From the NCBI GenBank assembly GCA_951799445.1, contig OX637296.1, forward strand, positions 496,001 to 560,000: a stretch of 64,000 nt of DNA, read 5' to 3'. This document shows, piece by piece, positions 1-11,606 of this stretch (its first letter is position 1; each line of letters starts with the position of its first letter). Position numbers and translations under genes: made by a program. Below the pieces are notes generated by a model that saw nothing but the letters and a program-made list of their open reading frames with translations, was not told where the DNA came from and ran no database searches. Source of the DNA: Pseudisothecium myosuroides. Its lineage: Eukaryota; Streptophyta; Bryopsida; Hypnales; Lembophyllaceae.

Positions 1-1526
1 GCAATTGCCAAGTGCCCTCTTAATTTGCTTTTGTTCCCAAGTTCTGAACTCACCGTCGAGGGATACGTGTGAGATTGTCACGGCTCGAACGGTTGAGACC
101 AGGTTAGAAATTTTTTTGTCTGTCAATTTATTGACTTCCTAAGTTTCTTCTCTTTTCAAAATACCCATGATCTACCGTACCTATTACTTTCCAGGGCTCC
201 GAGGCATGCATCAGTAGGGATACAACATGAACTATTCGTGTGTGAAGCTAGTCTGGAGTATATATATCTTTACATTGAGGTAGCCTCTTGTTGATGCGGG
301 TACAATACGAAACTTCCAAGCTGAAAGTTGGGAGGAGTCGATTTTCTGTTCACGTAGCTTCTTGATTGTCGGTACCTTCTGCATCGTTGGTGGCCTCAAA
401 ATTTGGAAGGAATGAATTTTCTGTTCAGATTTCTATTTATTTCCAAACTATGAAAGGGTCTGTGAAGGGATGGAGGTGATCGAGGTAGCTTCTCGATGAT
501 AAGGGTAGAGTATGAAACTTCTGAGCTCACTTGTAATCTGGTGTGCCAATAACTAAAGTTCCGTGGTCATGCTTTTGTACAATGTAACTGCGGTTCGTTT
601 GGACAGTATTCAGTTTTTGATTAAGCTGCTTTTTAAATTCAATTTGAAAGAAGTCTGGGAAGGCGCGGCTTGACGGAGGTAGTGTCTCAGAGTGAGTGTA
701 AGATTATAAAATCTTAAGGTTAGTTCTACTACAATTGGGCCAGTCTTTGAAGGCACGGCAATTACTATACATGAAGGCAGGCGTAAGTATATGTCTTTGA
801 TTAAATGAACTACAGATCGAAGAAGAGCGTTCAACTTTCTATCCATGTCCACTGAACCCTGAACCTGCTGTGAAATGGACATCAAATTCGCTTGAATTGC
901 CAATGCTGGAGTGTTGGTTTTCTGACGTTGTACAGGTTCAGCACCGTACAGCATCAACCAGAGTATAGCCTCACACTCCCTAACATATGATTGTCAGTAA
1001 TTCTTCCTTGTAACTGTTGCTTGCATGCTGCCGTTTGGAATTCGGATCTACACCAGAAGATTTCAGCAAATGAAATTTGTGATGTTATATAGGTATGGTT
1101 TCACAAGATTCTATCATGTGAATGTGAAGAGAGGAAAGGAGCTTTGAAGGAGGGATCATTCATTGTCCAGGTACTCTAAATTCTCCCAATTCATTTAAAG
1201 GTGAAAGCTATTTTCTGGTAGTTCGGTGTGATGTGCCGGATTGAACTGAGGTAGGCATTTTTGTTATGTTTAATTATATGACACCCACTGTCATAGTAAC
1301 CCTCTATTATTGTTGTCATGATATTTTAGATTGCAGCCTGTGCTCAACAAACAGCTTCACATTACACAAGGTACACCTAGATATGCGAACGTAACATTAC
1401 TTTTGATTTGACCCCCACCTACATTTTTTAGCTCAACTATTAGACTTTAATTCTTTGCAAATACTAGAAGACTGTTTTGCTTTTCCTTGCCCTGTATTTA
1501 AATCTTGTACTTTCAACCACCGTAGG
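1..1526. other. No supported gene; possible 5' region of the next gene
   Basis: I see no convincing coding exon here. Short partly repeated phrases occur about 205 bp apart, near 277 and 482 (both begin GAGGTAGC). They suggest an old local duplication. The last few hundred bases are T-rich and end in an AG just before the ATG at 1527, so a 5' non-coding exon may end here. Confidence 0.4.
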
Positions 1527-3370
1527 ATGGCAACCGCATCAGCAAACACTGGCAAGCGTGTGAGACTCTACTATGGCAAAAAAGACTGGTTTCAAGTTAT
1601 ATGTGGACTAAATGGTACAGGTCTAGTTCCTGGCCAAACTCTCACTGAGAAGCATATCTCAAAGCAAGATTGTGCTGACGTTTTTGGTGATCCAAGAGCC
1701 AACAATGGGTACAGAGTTAGTAAAGGCTCAGAGTGCCGTGACCGTGTTGTTTGGCTATGGAAGCGTGTTCATCAAGTTGATAGGCCACCAAATAGCGATA
1801 TTGGTCTCAAATTTTGCCAAGGGTTTCTTTATGAGGACCGCCACGGCCAAGATACAGTGGATTGGGCACAATTTGCAATGAACACAGTGACGTGGTTCTC
1901 TAATACTAAAGGAATTTCCAAGGTGCACAAGGATTGGGAATATGCATACCCATCCATTACCATTGATAAGGAAACTGGAAAGCATGTGTGTGAAGTTCAT
2001 CCTACTTTACCAGTTCAAAATACTCCAAGAACTTTCAGAGTTCTTACAACTTCCTCTGGAGTGAGTCCACTCTTGAATAATGTTCATTTCTGCATTACCT
2101 TGTATTCTGTTTTAAACCATAGACAACATGTAGTTTCATATACTTATTCCTGTTTTAGCATAAATGATTAGTCACAACTTTATCGTGAACATTATATGTG
2201 CAGGGTGAGGGTGATGCAAAGAAAAGAAGACTGGAGAAAGCATCTCTGGCGCCAAACTCAGCCATACAAAGCAAGGCAAAGAAGACTGGAGTTAAATTGG
2301 AGTACATCCCAGAGCATATTCTAACTTCGCATCCCAATCAAAAGTAATTTGAACTCCCACTCTTGTAGTAATAATTTGAAAATAATTTTTTATGAAAGGT
2401 TGTGTTAGGCACTCCTTCAATCTTTCTTTATTAGATTATTTTTAACTTTTATATTGTTATCTCCTGTTTTCTAGGGCCCCTCAACCAAATCAAGGAATGT
2501 CAAGTTCTCAATGCCCTCCACCTCCGGAGATTTCTGATCCAACACTTCCACCTGCATTGTAAGATGCACTTCTGCCCTTCTGAATTTGTTATAAAAATAT
2601 TTCTTTTTGGCCATGAGTGACTTAAATTCTTCCTTAGTCCTTCATTGTGAAAGTACTTCTAACCAAAATTATATTGTTATTATTTATTTTTCATAGGGCC
2701 ACTGAACCGATCCAAGGAATGCCACAGTCTGGATGCACTGCAACTCTAGATATTCCAAGTCCAACAATTGAAACTCCAAAGTAATTGACACTTCCACTTT
2801 TTTCCAAATAATTACTGAAATACTTTTTTGGGGGCGTGGTAGATTTATACTTCCTAAGTCTTTCTTTGTTAATATACTTATAACTTTAATTTTACTGTTA
2901 TCTTTTGTAATTTTAGGGCCTTTGCAGGATCTAAAGAAAAGCCGTTTGGATGTACTCCATCGTTTCTAAAAGCGCTCCAGCTTTTCTGATTTGACATTGA
3001 GAGGGCAGTGAATGTGAATATCAAGGATTTGAAAGAGAAGAAATCTAGGTTGAAAATCGATTTGGACCACCATCGACATGATGTAGAAGTGGCTGAGGAC
3101 ACAGTGAAAGCCTTGAAATCAGAACTTGAGAGAGCCAAAATAGACTTATTGGGTGATGATACGGATGGAAATCGAGGTGAATTGAAATACATCCAATATG
3201 CCCTCAAATCTGCAGAAAACAAAATACACTCCAAAAAGGCAAAATTTCATGAGGTCTTGGTACAATGGCGTCATCAGGAACAGTTGCTGGCTGAAAAATC
3301 CCATGGCCAGAGTGTATTGGAGGCTTCCTTCCGGTTCCAGCATGAGGAAGACCAACCATTTGGCTACTAA
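1527..3370 (+). pseudogene. Domain-X plus coiled-coil protein gene, five exons, one in-frame stop
   Basis: I do not recognise a named family. My model joins exons 1527-2060, 2204-2343, 2475-2558, 2697-2780 and 2917-3370. Each junction has GT/AG and a matching phase, and the ATG at 1527 is the first in frame. Residues about 40-120 hold a domain (motifs DVFGDPRANNGY and VDWAQFA) that is also found in the transposon RING protein at 29800-34282 (EVFGPEKSRNGF, VNWAEFA). A Pro/Ser/Thr-rich linker follows, then a charged coiled coil of about 110 residues. A TGA at 2987-2989 interrupts the frame between linker and coil, while the frame stays open on both sides. That makes this a recent pseudogene, a truncated gene, or an unrecognised splice. 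The order domain X, linker, coil matches the transposon protein, but no RING follows. It may be a relic of a related element or a host copy. Confidence 0.55.
2344..2990 (+). repeat. Tandem exon-intron duplication, ~221-bp unit
   Basis: Three successive exons begin at 2475, 2697 and 2917 with AG|GGCC, giving periods of 222 and 220 bp. The first two are exactly 84 bp and share AAGGAATG at the same offset. The introns before them share TTATATTGTTAT-type tracts, and the introns after them share the start GTAA and a CACTTC(C/T) phrase. Each unit is in phase, so each duplication added 28 residues to the linker without shifting the frame. Confidence 0.75.
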
Positions 3371-4624
3371 TTTTTCACTCTATATCAAGGTAAATCCAAT
3401 CTGTTGTGTTTAAGATTGTACCTAGGACAACATTGTTTACATTAGCTTATGTTTTTTGCAAAGCATGGATGGGAGAATATCAGTGTTCAATCTTAAAAAT
3501 TAATCTATTTATTAATCTAAAAATTATCTTTGACTGCACTCCAACCTTTGCTGATTGAATCCGTTCATTAGTGCCCAGCATAATGTCAAATCGAAGAGAA
3601 CATTGAAGCTAAGCTGTGCTTTTCCAATGTTTTGTGCAGCAAGATGGGCAAGCCAATCTCCAACATTTGATGGGAGCGTGTGTTAATAAATATTAAACGT
3701 GCTACTACAAATGAAACAATTTTCTTTCCTTGTAAATTACTTTCTTGTACTCTAAGTGTACTTTTTCATGAAGCTTACCACAAGCTTAGGTGATGCATTT
3801 TTACAGACTTCACTGTGGGACTTCCTGGCCCCTGGTTAAGGGCTCTATTTTAATCTGGACTAGCTTAGGTACAAACTTCAAAACCTTTCTAAAAATAAAA
3901 AAGCTTGCCTCACATGAACCTGAAGTCTTGCTATAGATATGTAGTACAAACTCTGTTCAGCTGTAGAGAAACTACAACATGACTACCTAAAATTGGAAAG
4001 AGACACCAGAATATCACCACCACTTTGAATGCCACATAATTCATTCATAATGCACAACAATATTCCAAGGAGTTCTGAACTAGTACAAGAGGTAACACAA
4101 ATACAACTAGCTCCTGCATCCACTGACAATTTGAATCACAATATAAATTAAACAACGATTCATGAAACCCAAAATCCAAACCCTAACCCAAGAAGATGAA
4201 GCCACCAGGGCTTACATTGTAGGCTTCATTCCCAATTTCAAGCTCATTTTAAAGTCTTAGATACAACTTGAACACACGCAGCATTGGTTTTACTTGTCTG
4301 TGGACAACTACAAAAATATATATTAGATTAAGTAGTAAGTTATACCAGGTTTATTGACATATTCCAGCAATAGAAATGATTAAATTCAAGATTCCAAGAG
4401 ATTCTACAAATATCCCTTCAACCAGGGACTGCAGGTTACATGAAAGCTTCTAGTGAGAATGGGGTTCATTGTGAGACTTAACTCTACACCCCAATGGCAA
4501 ACTCCTGTCAATACTACTGTTCATAACCGTAAAGATTATCAATGGGTACAAAGATTTCCAGTTACAGCATAGACTTATTGAAAACATCTCTCTTAACATG
4601 GTGGACACTTTTTTAAAATTTTAG

Positions 4625-4739
<115 letters not shown>

Positions 4740-6289
4740 TTAAAAAACATATATTCAAGACTATGTAGGTGAATTAGTAACCATTATTAGATATCTGAAT
4801 TATATACTAAACTTCACCCTCCAATCCTATTCTACAAAAAGGTTATAAACCACACCATACTAGTGAAGTGTTCTTTTTAACAAAAAATAACAAGAAACTT
4901 TTCATTGATGTCATACAATTGATTTGAAGTTTAGGATTTCCTATAGTACTTCTAAGGTTTAGATTAGATACACCTATAATTCTTTGTACTCACCATAGAG
5001 CACTTGTTTATTAACCTTACATGTCCCTATTAGGTTTTAGGATTGATACACTTTTTTCTAGTACATACCATAACCCATCTTCACACAAAAATGTTGGTGT
5101 GATGTATATTAAAAATACATTTAATTATATTGGCCTACATTGTCTATTTTGTTGAAAACTAATAATAAATTCAAGTTTTAGTATATCATATCAAGTACAT
5201 TATTTTAATTTCACTTAGAAGTTCATTCAAAAATGACTACCAATAAAATAATAATACCCATGAACTCTTTGACTTAACAAAAAATTACGACTAACACGAC
5301 TAGGGTACATGTCTATTTTTTGAAGTTTCCATATATAAGTTTCTACAAAATGACCTTAGATAAATACATTTTTATTTCTTATAGTTAAGGTACATTATAA
5401 GTAATGCAACTTCTTCAACTAAGAGAAAGTAGAAAAATTTGAAACGGCGGAGTGAATTAAATTGAATGATCTTGAACCTTGAGAGAGTCTTAAAATTTAT
5501 TAGTCAAGGATGTAAAAACAAACAAGTATGAGTTCAATTTCCTTTAAAGACTCTCAATCCATCCTCATATAAAATCTAGTTTTTTTTTTCCTATGTCTAC
5601 AACATTAATGGAATCTTTAAGAATAATGTTTGATCTATATGTAGTGGAGTTTCAAATCCAATAAGTCTTGAAATCAAATGGCCAAAAAATTAAAACACTA
5701 CAACTGCAAGGGTGGAATTTAAGTGTTTTTGGCTTAGGTCATATATTTTACCAATTGGATAGGTGTTTAGATGAGTCTCTTCATAAAATGGTCATGAAGA
5801 CGTTTTTTGCAAAATGTTAGAAATACAAAGTCTCTAGGGAACAGTTAGCGGTATTTTTTGTACTATTTTTTCCCAAAAAATACTTGAGAGTAAAATTACA
5901 CAGTTGATTTAAGATACATTTATGTAGTTGATTGAAGGAACTTCAATTTTGAAAAGAAATAAAGAACTTTTCAAGTGAACTATGTGAAATCATCATAGTG
6001 AGGTATATGGATTCTTTTGAATATATAGATATATTCAAATGTTTTCTAGTGACTTTGGTACAGATCTATGCATTAGCAAAATGTTTCAAAAACCTAAGAA
6101 CATATTGTAATAAAGAACAAAGTCCCATGTAGTAGAATCCCAAAATTTAGTAAGCTAAGTTTGGGTTTAAGGTACATAGGCATTTTGGATGATTCAATAT
6201 GAATGGAAATTTGAAATTTATTCGCATGATGTATCATTTCCAGTGCTCCCAGGTAGATCCAAAGGAAAAAAAACATATCTGAAAATCAC

Positions 6290-6900
6290 ATTTTAAACAA
6301 ATACAATTTTGAAATTGGTTCTTTCCATTTGTAAGTAGGTGAAAAGTTTGAATCATTCTATTTGAATCAATGAGTCAAAAGTGATAAGGATTATTAATTT
6401 TTAGTCATTATGAATTTGGTATTCTCGAATAAACTTAGAAGTCCTATATTTGAGTGAATTTTTAATATTTTATCCCCTAAAAAATATTGGGCGACAATTG
6501 ATGATTGCAAAACCCTAAGCCATAAATATTGGCATTTTTTTAATTTTAAATCTAAAATCTTGACAATTTAGTGTTTTAAATCTTTCTATATCTTTTTCTT
6601 CTTACTATTTTTTCCTATATGTGGTACAATTCCAAAAGATCTTGAAATTTTCAAGTCTGCATTTAACCTTTGAATAGTGGATGAATCCAAAGAATGATCA
6701 ATAAATTTTCATACGAATGTCACTTTCTGAAAGGTAGCAAGCTAGATTATTGTAGGGACCAAAAATGAGTTCAAACACTATTATCTTGCAATCCACAGTG
6801 TCAAAATTTTCAAAATAATTTATGCATTTTCTGAAACTATTTTACTACAGGATCTTATGGTTACATTGTTTCAAAAATATTTTTTCCCAAATGTTTGCTA
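6290..6900 (+). repeat. Dispersed AT-rich repeat, copy A
   Basis: This stretch resembles the left arm of the foldback at 9695-10110 and, in inverted orientation, the foldback spacer and right arm. Shared phrases include GAGTCAAAAGT preceded by CAAT, GTACAATTCCAAA and ACTACA(G/A)GATC. Three recognisable copies within 5 kb indicate a mobile or amplified repeat. I see no coding capacity, and its ends are not clear. Confidence 0.6.
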
Positions 6901-7500
6901 CTTGTATTAGGAAGGACAATTCTGAAGGATGAGGATGTCGACATTGCCTATTAAACCATATTGCCTAATCTTTTCATGCAAAGACAATAAACTATCAGAT
7001 ATTAAGATACCTGTTGCAACTAGGATCCAATGCTGGAATGATGTCACTAGACAAAGGTTTGCCCACTTCTTGCTGTTTTTTCCATTTTCTTTAACAAATG
7101 TTACACTAGGAGCTAAAAAATTGTGTGGCATCCACACGTCTCTGTGTCACAAATAGACCAAACGAAATTCTTCACTCCCAATTAGAAGAGACCAAGGTTT
7201 GGTGCTTAGCTCATGGCTATCCTTTTGAGCACCTCAACTACTGCTAATTTAGAACTGAAGTGTCTCATGCCTTCAACTTTTCAACGGCATGTTGAGTTCA
7301 AAAATGCAGTGAAACTGAACTTCTTCTTTGAACAGGAGTGTCTCAAAAGTGGAACTCCCTTTTGGTGCACTGAAATGCTCTACAGGTGCATGCTGCTTTT
7401 CTCTTCTTCCTGGTTCTCTTTCCAAGGAAGTTTGTGTAGCTTTGCAAATCCATTTCTAGCTTCTCTCGTGTATCATTTAATTCCTCTTTCTAGCACCACA

Positions 7501-8742
7501 ATGGATAGCTCACGTCCTGAGGGTGGGAGCCCCAACATTTGTTTGATTGATGCCTGATTCTGGGAATTCATTCTGAAAAACACCACAGGCCCAGATGTCC
7601 TTCCTCTTGTATCTCAGCACATCAGCGGCAACGGATTCCCCGGTGATATTCAGCGCCTGCAACAAATGTTTGCGCTCAGGGAATTGACCAACATGGCACA
7701 CGATGAGGATAGCCCCATTGTTGTTGAGACCGCCATCAATTGGCTCGAAGGTCTTCAATTGTCTCTTGTGGAGAAGGAGAGGGTGAACGAGCAGGAGTCG
7801 AAGTGGGGGATGGGATTGTCTCACCACTCATTGGATGTGAGCATACTGAGGGAGCCGATTTTGGATCTGAGGTCACAAATTATGGCTTTTCGAGCTCCGA
7901 ACGGTGCTACGGTGGATGCAACAGGGGAGATTAGGAGTCTCATGCTAGAATTCACTGAGAGTGTATGGGGTTTGTTTGGCCCCTTGGCCTTGGAGAAGAT
8001 TGTGGCGGAGTTTGTATCGCGGGGAGGAGTGTCGTCAGCCACACCTGGTGCTCTGGAGGACTATGACAGCCCCATGTGCAAACTCTCCAGGTTTGAGGCT
8101 AGTGTTGAAGAAATGCGCCGACAACATGACAACTTGCTGAAGTTGCTCAATGAGCAGAAGGAGATGTGTCAGACGGTGCTTGCCAAGCTGCCCAATGCAA
8201 GAGCACCCTCCACGCTCAGCGACAAGATGTTGCAGCTTACCCGATCCCAATCTCAGGTGATGTCGATTGGAAACAATCCCTCCGAGTCCGGTGGCTCAAA
8301 GTCTATGAGAGGAGGCCTCTCAGGATCCCCGGAGTTTGGATGGTCATCCGCATCGAAACCACCTCTTCATGAGTAGCAGAAGAAGAAGAAGAAACAATCT
8401 GTGGACGTTGATTCGGGTGATGATGGCGACATGATGATTGTAGACGCTGCACCTGGGCCTCCTCGTCAACACAGCCCTGTCCCTGTAACCCGGCGGTCCA
8501 AATACCGCCCATCATCGAAGGGTGCTAATCAGGTGGCTCCGGCAAAGGCAAAGGAGTTCACGATGAAGGAAGATCGCTGCTTGGAGAAGGGCCTTGAAAA
8601 GCATGGAAAGGACAACTTCGACAAAATATTGAGCGAATATCAGTACACCCTCTTTGGACGTTCGGTGCGAGATCTCCAAGAGCGTATTTGGGCCAGCAAG
8701 GAGGGTTCATCCTTGAACATTGTCTGGAAGGCATTGCAGTGA
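7501..8742 (+). pseudogene. Telobox/Myb-family paralogue with two nonsense codons
   Basis: Aligned by eye with the intact paralogue at 11607-12803 and the copy at 36753-37946, one frame runs from ATG 7501 to TGA 8742. The N-terminal helical domain starts after the first 18 codons (WEFILKNTTG, compared with WELLLKNTSG in the copy at 36753). A TGA at 7555-7557 replaces a conserved Trp, because the paralogue has IDSWVWE where this copy reads IDA-stop-FWE. A second stop, TAG at 8374-8376, precedes a Lys/Asp-rich linker. The C-terminal SANT/Myb-like domain (FTMKEDRCLEKGLEKHGKDN) has a degenerate third helix with VRDLQERIW in place of the telobox. Both stops can arise by one C-to-T or G-to-A change in a CHG context. 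The long open stretches indicate recent loss, or expression of a C-terminal part only. Confidence 0.75.
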
Positions 8743-11306
8743 TTGGCGTGCGATCCGGTTCTTTTCATTTTGCGGCCAATATACAATTCCTTTTGGAGTT
8801 CATGTGGTTATGTTTTTTGGATTTTGGTTTTCGAAGTACTAGACTAGCAGCTTCTGTTATTTGGGCTTCTTTTTTTGATGGTAAATAAATGTGGGTTCCT
8901 TTGTTTTACCATCAACAAGTCTTTTGACTATTTGCACCATTGATGATTGAGTGTCTCAGTGTTGGAATCGAATCACATCTCTAAGCCGTGACCCTTTGTG
9001 TTCTAGTTGAATGTACATCCAATCCAATGTTGTTTTTTCTGGCGATTTGGTGCTATTGTACATTATGGAAGGCTAGGGTGATTGGATATAGAAGGCTCTA
9101 TTGTTATTTGAGATGGAGGGAAAAAGAATTCCAAGTCATCGTTTTCCAAGTCAACTTGTTTTGTGTGCACTTTGGTGTTGTTTGCATTTGTGAGGTTACC
9201 TGTGGATTAAAAACCTCATCTAAGAAGAAGCATAGTGTTGGCATGTTTCCAGGACACAGCTTGTGGTGGGGTCCTATGGAGCTTCCAATTTCAGCTTCAA
9301 TTAATTGTGGCCTTAATATTTCTTGCATCGAGGCTTGGTGGACAAAAGAGATTAGCTTACAGTGCATAAGAGCTTTGTTTTTTCCATTTATATTTCTTAA
9401 CTGGTACTGTACAGTACAGTCAATTGAAAAGAGGCAGGGCCTAAAAATTGTCTCCTGCACTTCAAGTAAGTTTGAAGTTATTGAAACTTAACTTACTTTT
9501 TTCCAATCATACAAAGCTTCTTCTTTCTCAATTTTATATAAAGAAAAGGAGGTCAAATGAATATTTTAATTATTTGATGATTCATTTATTGATGGTTTTC
9601 CATCACTTCAATAAATCCCTAAAGGACCAGCATGTTGTTTTTAGAAACATAACAATTTTAAGCAGGTACTTGCAACTAGAAATTTGCATATTTTAGGCTG
9701 AAATTTTCATAAAAGGTGTGGATGAGGAATATCTTTCATAGGTACTAAATTTCATAACTCTTGAAAGTAAGAGTCAAAAGTTATTGCACCATATGAGTTT
9801 TTTTCTCCAAGTGTGCAATTTGGGCAGATCTTTAAACATCACTTTTTTCAAAAATATAAATTTGAAATTAATTTTCTAGATTTGTATGTAAATTGGAGGC
9901 TTCGATTTGTTCTATTTCAATTAGTGAGTCAAAAGTTATGAACAATTTTAGTTTGCGGGCAATTATGGATTGATCTCTCTGTTCTAAAATAAACTTTGTT
10001 TAATCAGTTTTCAATATTTTTCAAAAAATAATGAAACCATAGGATGTATTTTGTTTGTTACAATGTTACGACCATTGGGATAAACATTCTTCAATTCCAT
10101 AATTAAATTTTTAACAATTGAGTATTTTAACCCCTAAAGTTTCATGACTATGTAATCACCAAAAATGCTCCAAAATTGCCATTCCTAATACAACTACCAA
10201 ATTTTTGGAAAAAAACAATTTCTGACACAAATAATTGTAGGATCTTGTAGTATGATATTTTGAAAACATGTGGTGAAAATTTCAAAAAATTCCACCGTGT
10301 GGATCATAAGGTATAAGCATTGAAAGTCCCCTAAACCATTTTTTCAATCCTGTGAAAAACCGGGCAACTGCACTGTGCAAGCTCACTTTTCAATGAAAAC
10401 ATGCCAATAAAGGTGGTGCTTCTTTGAATTCGGTTTCCTGAACCAGTTGTCTATATGCTTGAAAAATCTCACATCATTTGGAATTGTACAACACATAGGA
10501 AAAAAATTGGAAGTAGAAAGAAGTAGAAAAATGATTCAAAATACGGAATTGTTAAAAATTTAATCATGGAATTTAAAAATACCAATCCCGATGGTTGTAA
10601 TGTTGTAATAATCAATCTACATCCTAGGATTTTATTTGTTTCCAAAAATATTGAAAATTGAGTTAAATAAACAACTCTAAGGTTTTTTTTAGAGTAGAAA
10701 ATCCATAACTACCCGCAATTCAAAAACCCTCATAACTTTTGACTCATTGATTGAAATGGAATGAATCAAAGCTTTTTAAGAATATATAAATGTAGAGAAC
10801 CAATTCCAAATTTTTTTTTTTTGGAAAAAATGATTTTTTCAAATCTGCCCAAACTGCCCAATTATAGAAATAAGTAATATATTAGGTCACAACTTTTGAC
10901 TCATGTTTTGAGATGTCATGAAACTTGGCACACACAAAGATATTCCTTGCCCCCACCTTCTATTAAAATTTCAGCCTCAAATATGGATATCTTTGGTCAC
11001 ACGTACCTGCCCAAAATTTATACACGGCCCTAAAATCCATGTTGGTCCTTTAGGGGTTAAGTCATTCTTACTTTTTTTTTCCTACTTATTATTTGTTTCT
11101 TGTATGTTATACATTCCTAACGATATTTCTATACATATTTATATTTGTGCACGTGGTGGTTCATTGGTCCCAGGTACAACATCACTTAATCCGAAAGTAG
11201 TAAATTATTTAAAAAAAACACAAAATGTGTATGGAACATAGGTTGTTGGAAAGTTAGTGTGGAACAATCTACTTTTACTATTTGGTTTGGGAGTGGGACT
11301 GGCCGT
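8743..11306. other. Non-coding region containing the foldback repeat
   Basis: No exon with recognisable protein content. The first 400 bp after the pseudogene look like 3' flank, and the rest is A/T-rich and dominated by the inverted repeat listed below. Confidence 0.5.
9695..10975. repeat. Large imperfect inverted repeat (foldback), arms ~415 bp
   Basis: The segment about 9695-10110 reads as the approximate reverse complement of about 10545-10975. Matching pairs include GGCTGAAATT with AATTTCAGCC, GGAATATCTT with AAGATATTCC, and GAGTCAAAAGTTAT with ATAACTTTTGACTC. The spacer of about 430 bp is itself related to copy A at 6290-6900. Transcription would give a long, mismatched hairpin. I see no target duplication or transposase. 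Confidence 0.7.
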
Positions 11307-11525
11307 ATTTCCTTTTTGAACTGCAGTTCCCACCCGCTTTACCAAACAGGATTGTGGTTCCAGTGAAATGTTCCTTTGGAATTGTGGCCCGATGATGCTT
11401 TGCCTTTGTCAGCTGGATTTCCTTTTTGAACTGCAGTTCCCACCCGCTTTACCAAACAAGACTATAGTTCCAATGAAATGTTTGTCTGGAATTGTCGCTC
11501 GGTGATGCTTTGCCTTTGTCAGCTG
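11307..11525 (+). repeat. 110-bp tandem duplication in the 5' region of the 11607 gene
   Basis: Two copies begin with ATTTCCTTTTTGAACTGCAG at 11307 and 11417, a period of 110 bp, and both end with CTTTGCCTTTGTCAGCTG. They differ at scattered positions. The repeat ends about 80 bp before the start codon, so it may lie in the promoter or 5' UTR. Confidence 0.9.
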
Positions 11526-11606
11526 CATCCCGATTGACAGAGAGCATTGTGCTGCTTAGATCTTGGAGCTGTAGACTGTTTTTCAATCCCAAGCAACAGC
11601 CCCATA

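Noticed and set aside
8374..8376. Conserved programmed readthrough of TAG in the telobox family
   Set aside because: Aligned by linker motifs, the TAGs of the 7501 and 36753 copies lie about 25 residues apart and have different contexts, and the 11607 paralogue has none.
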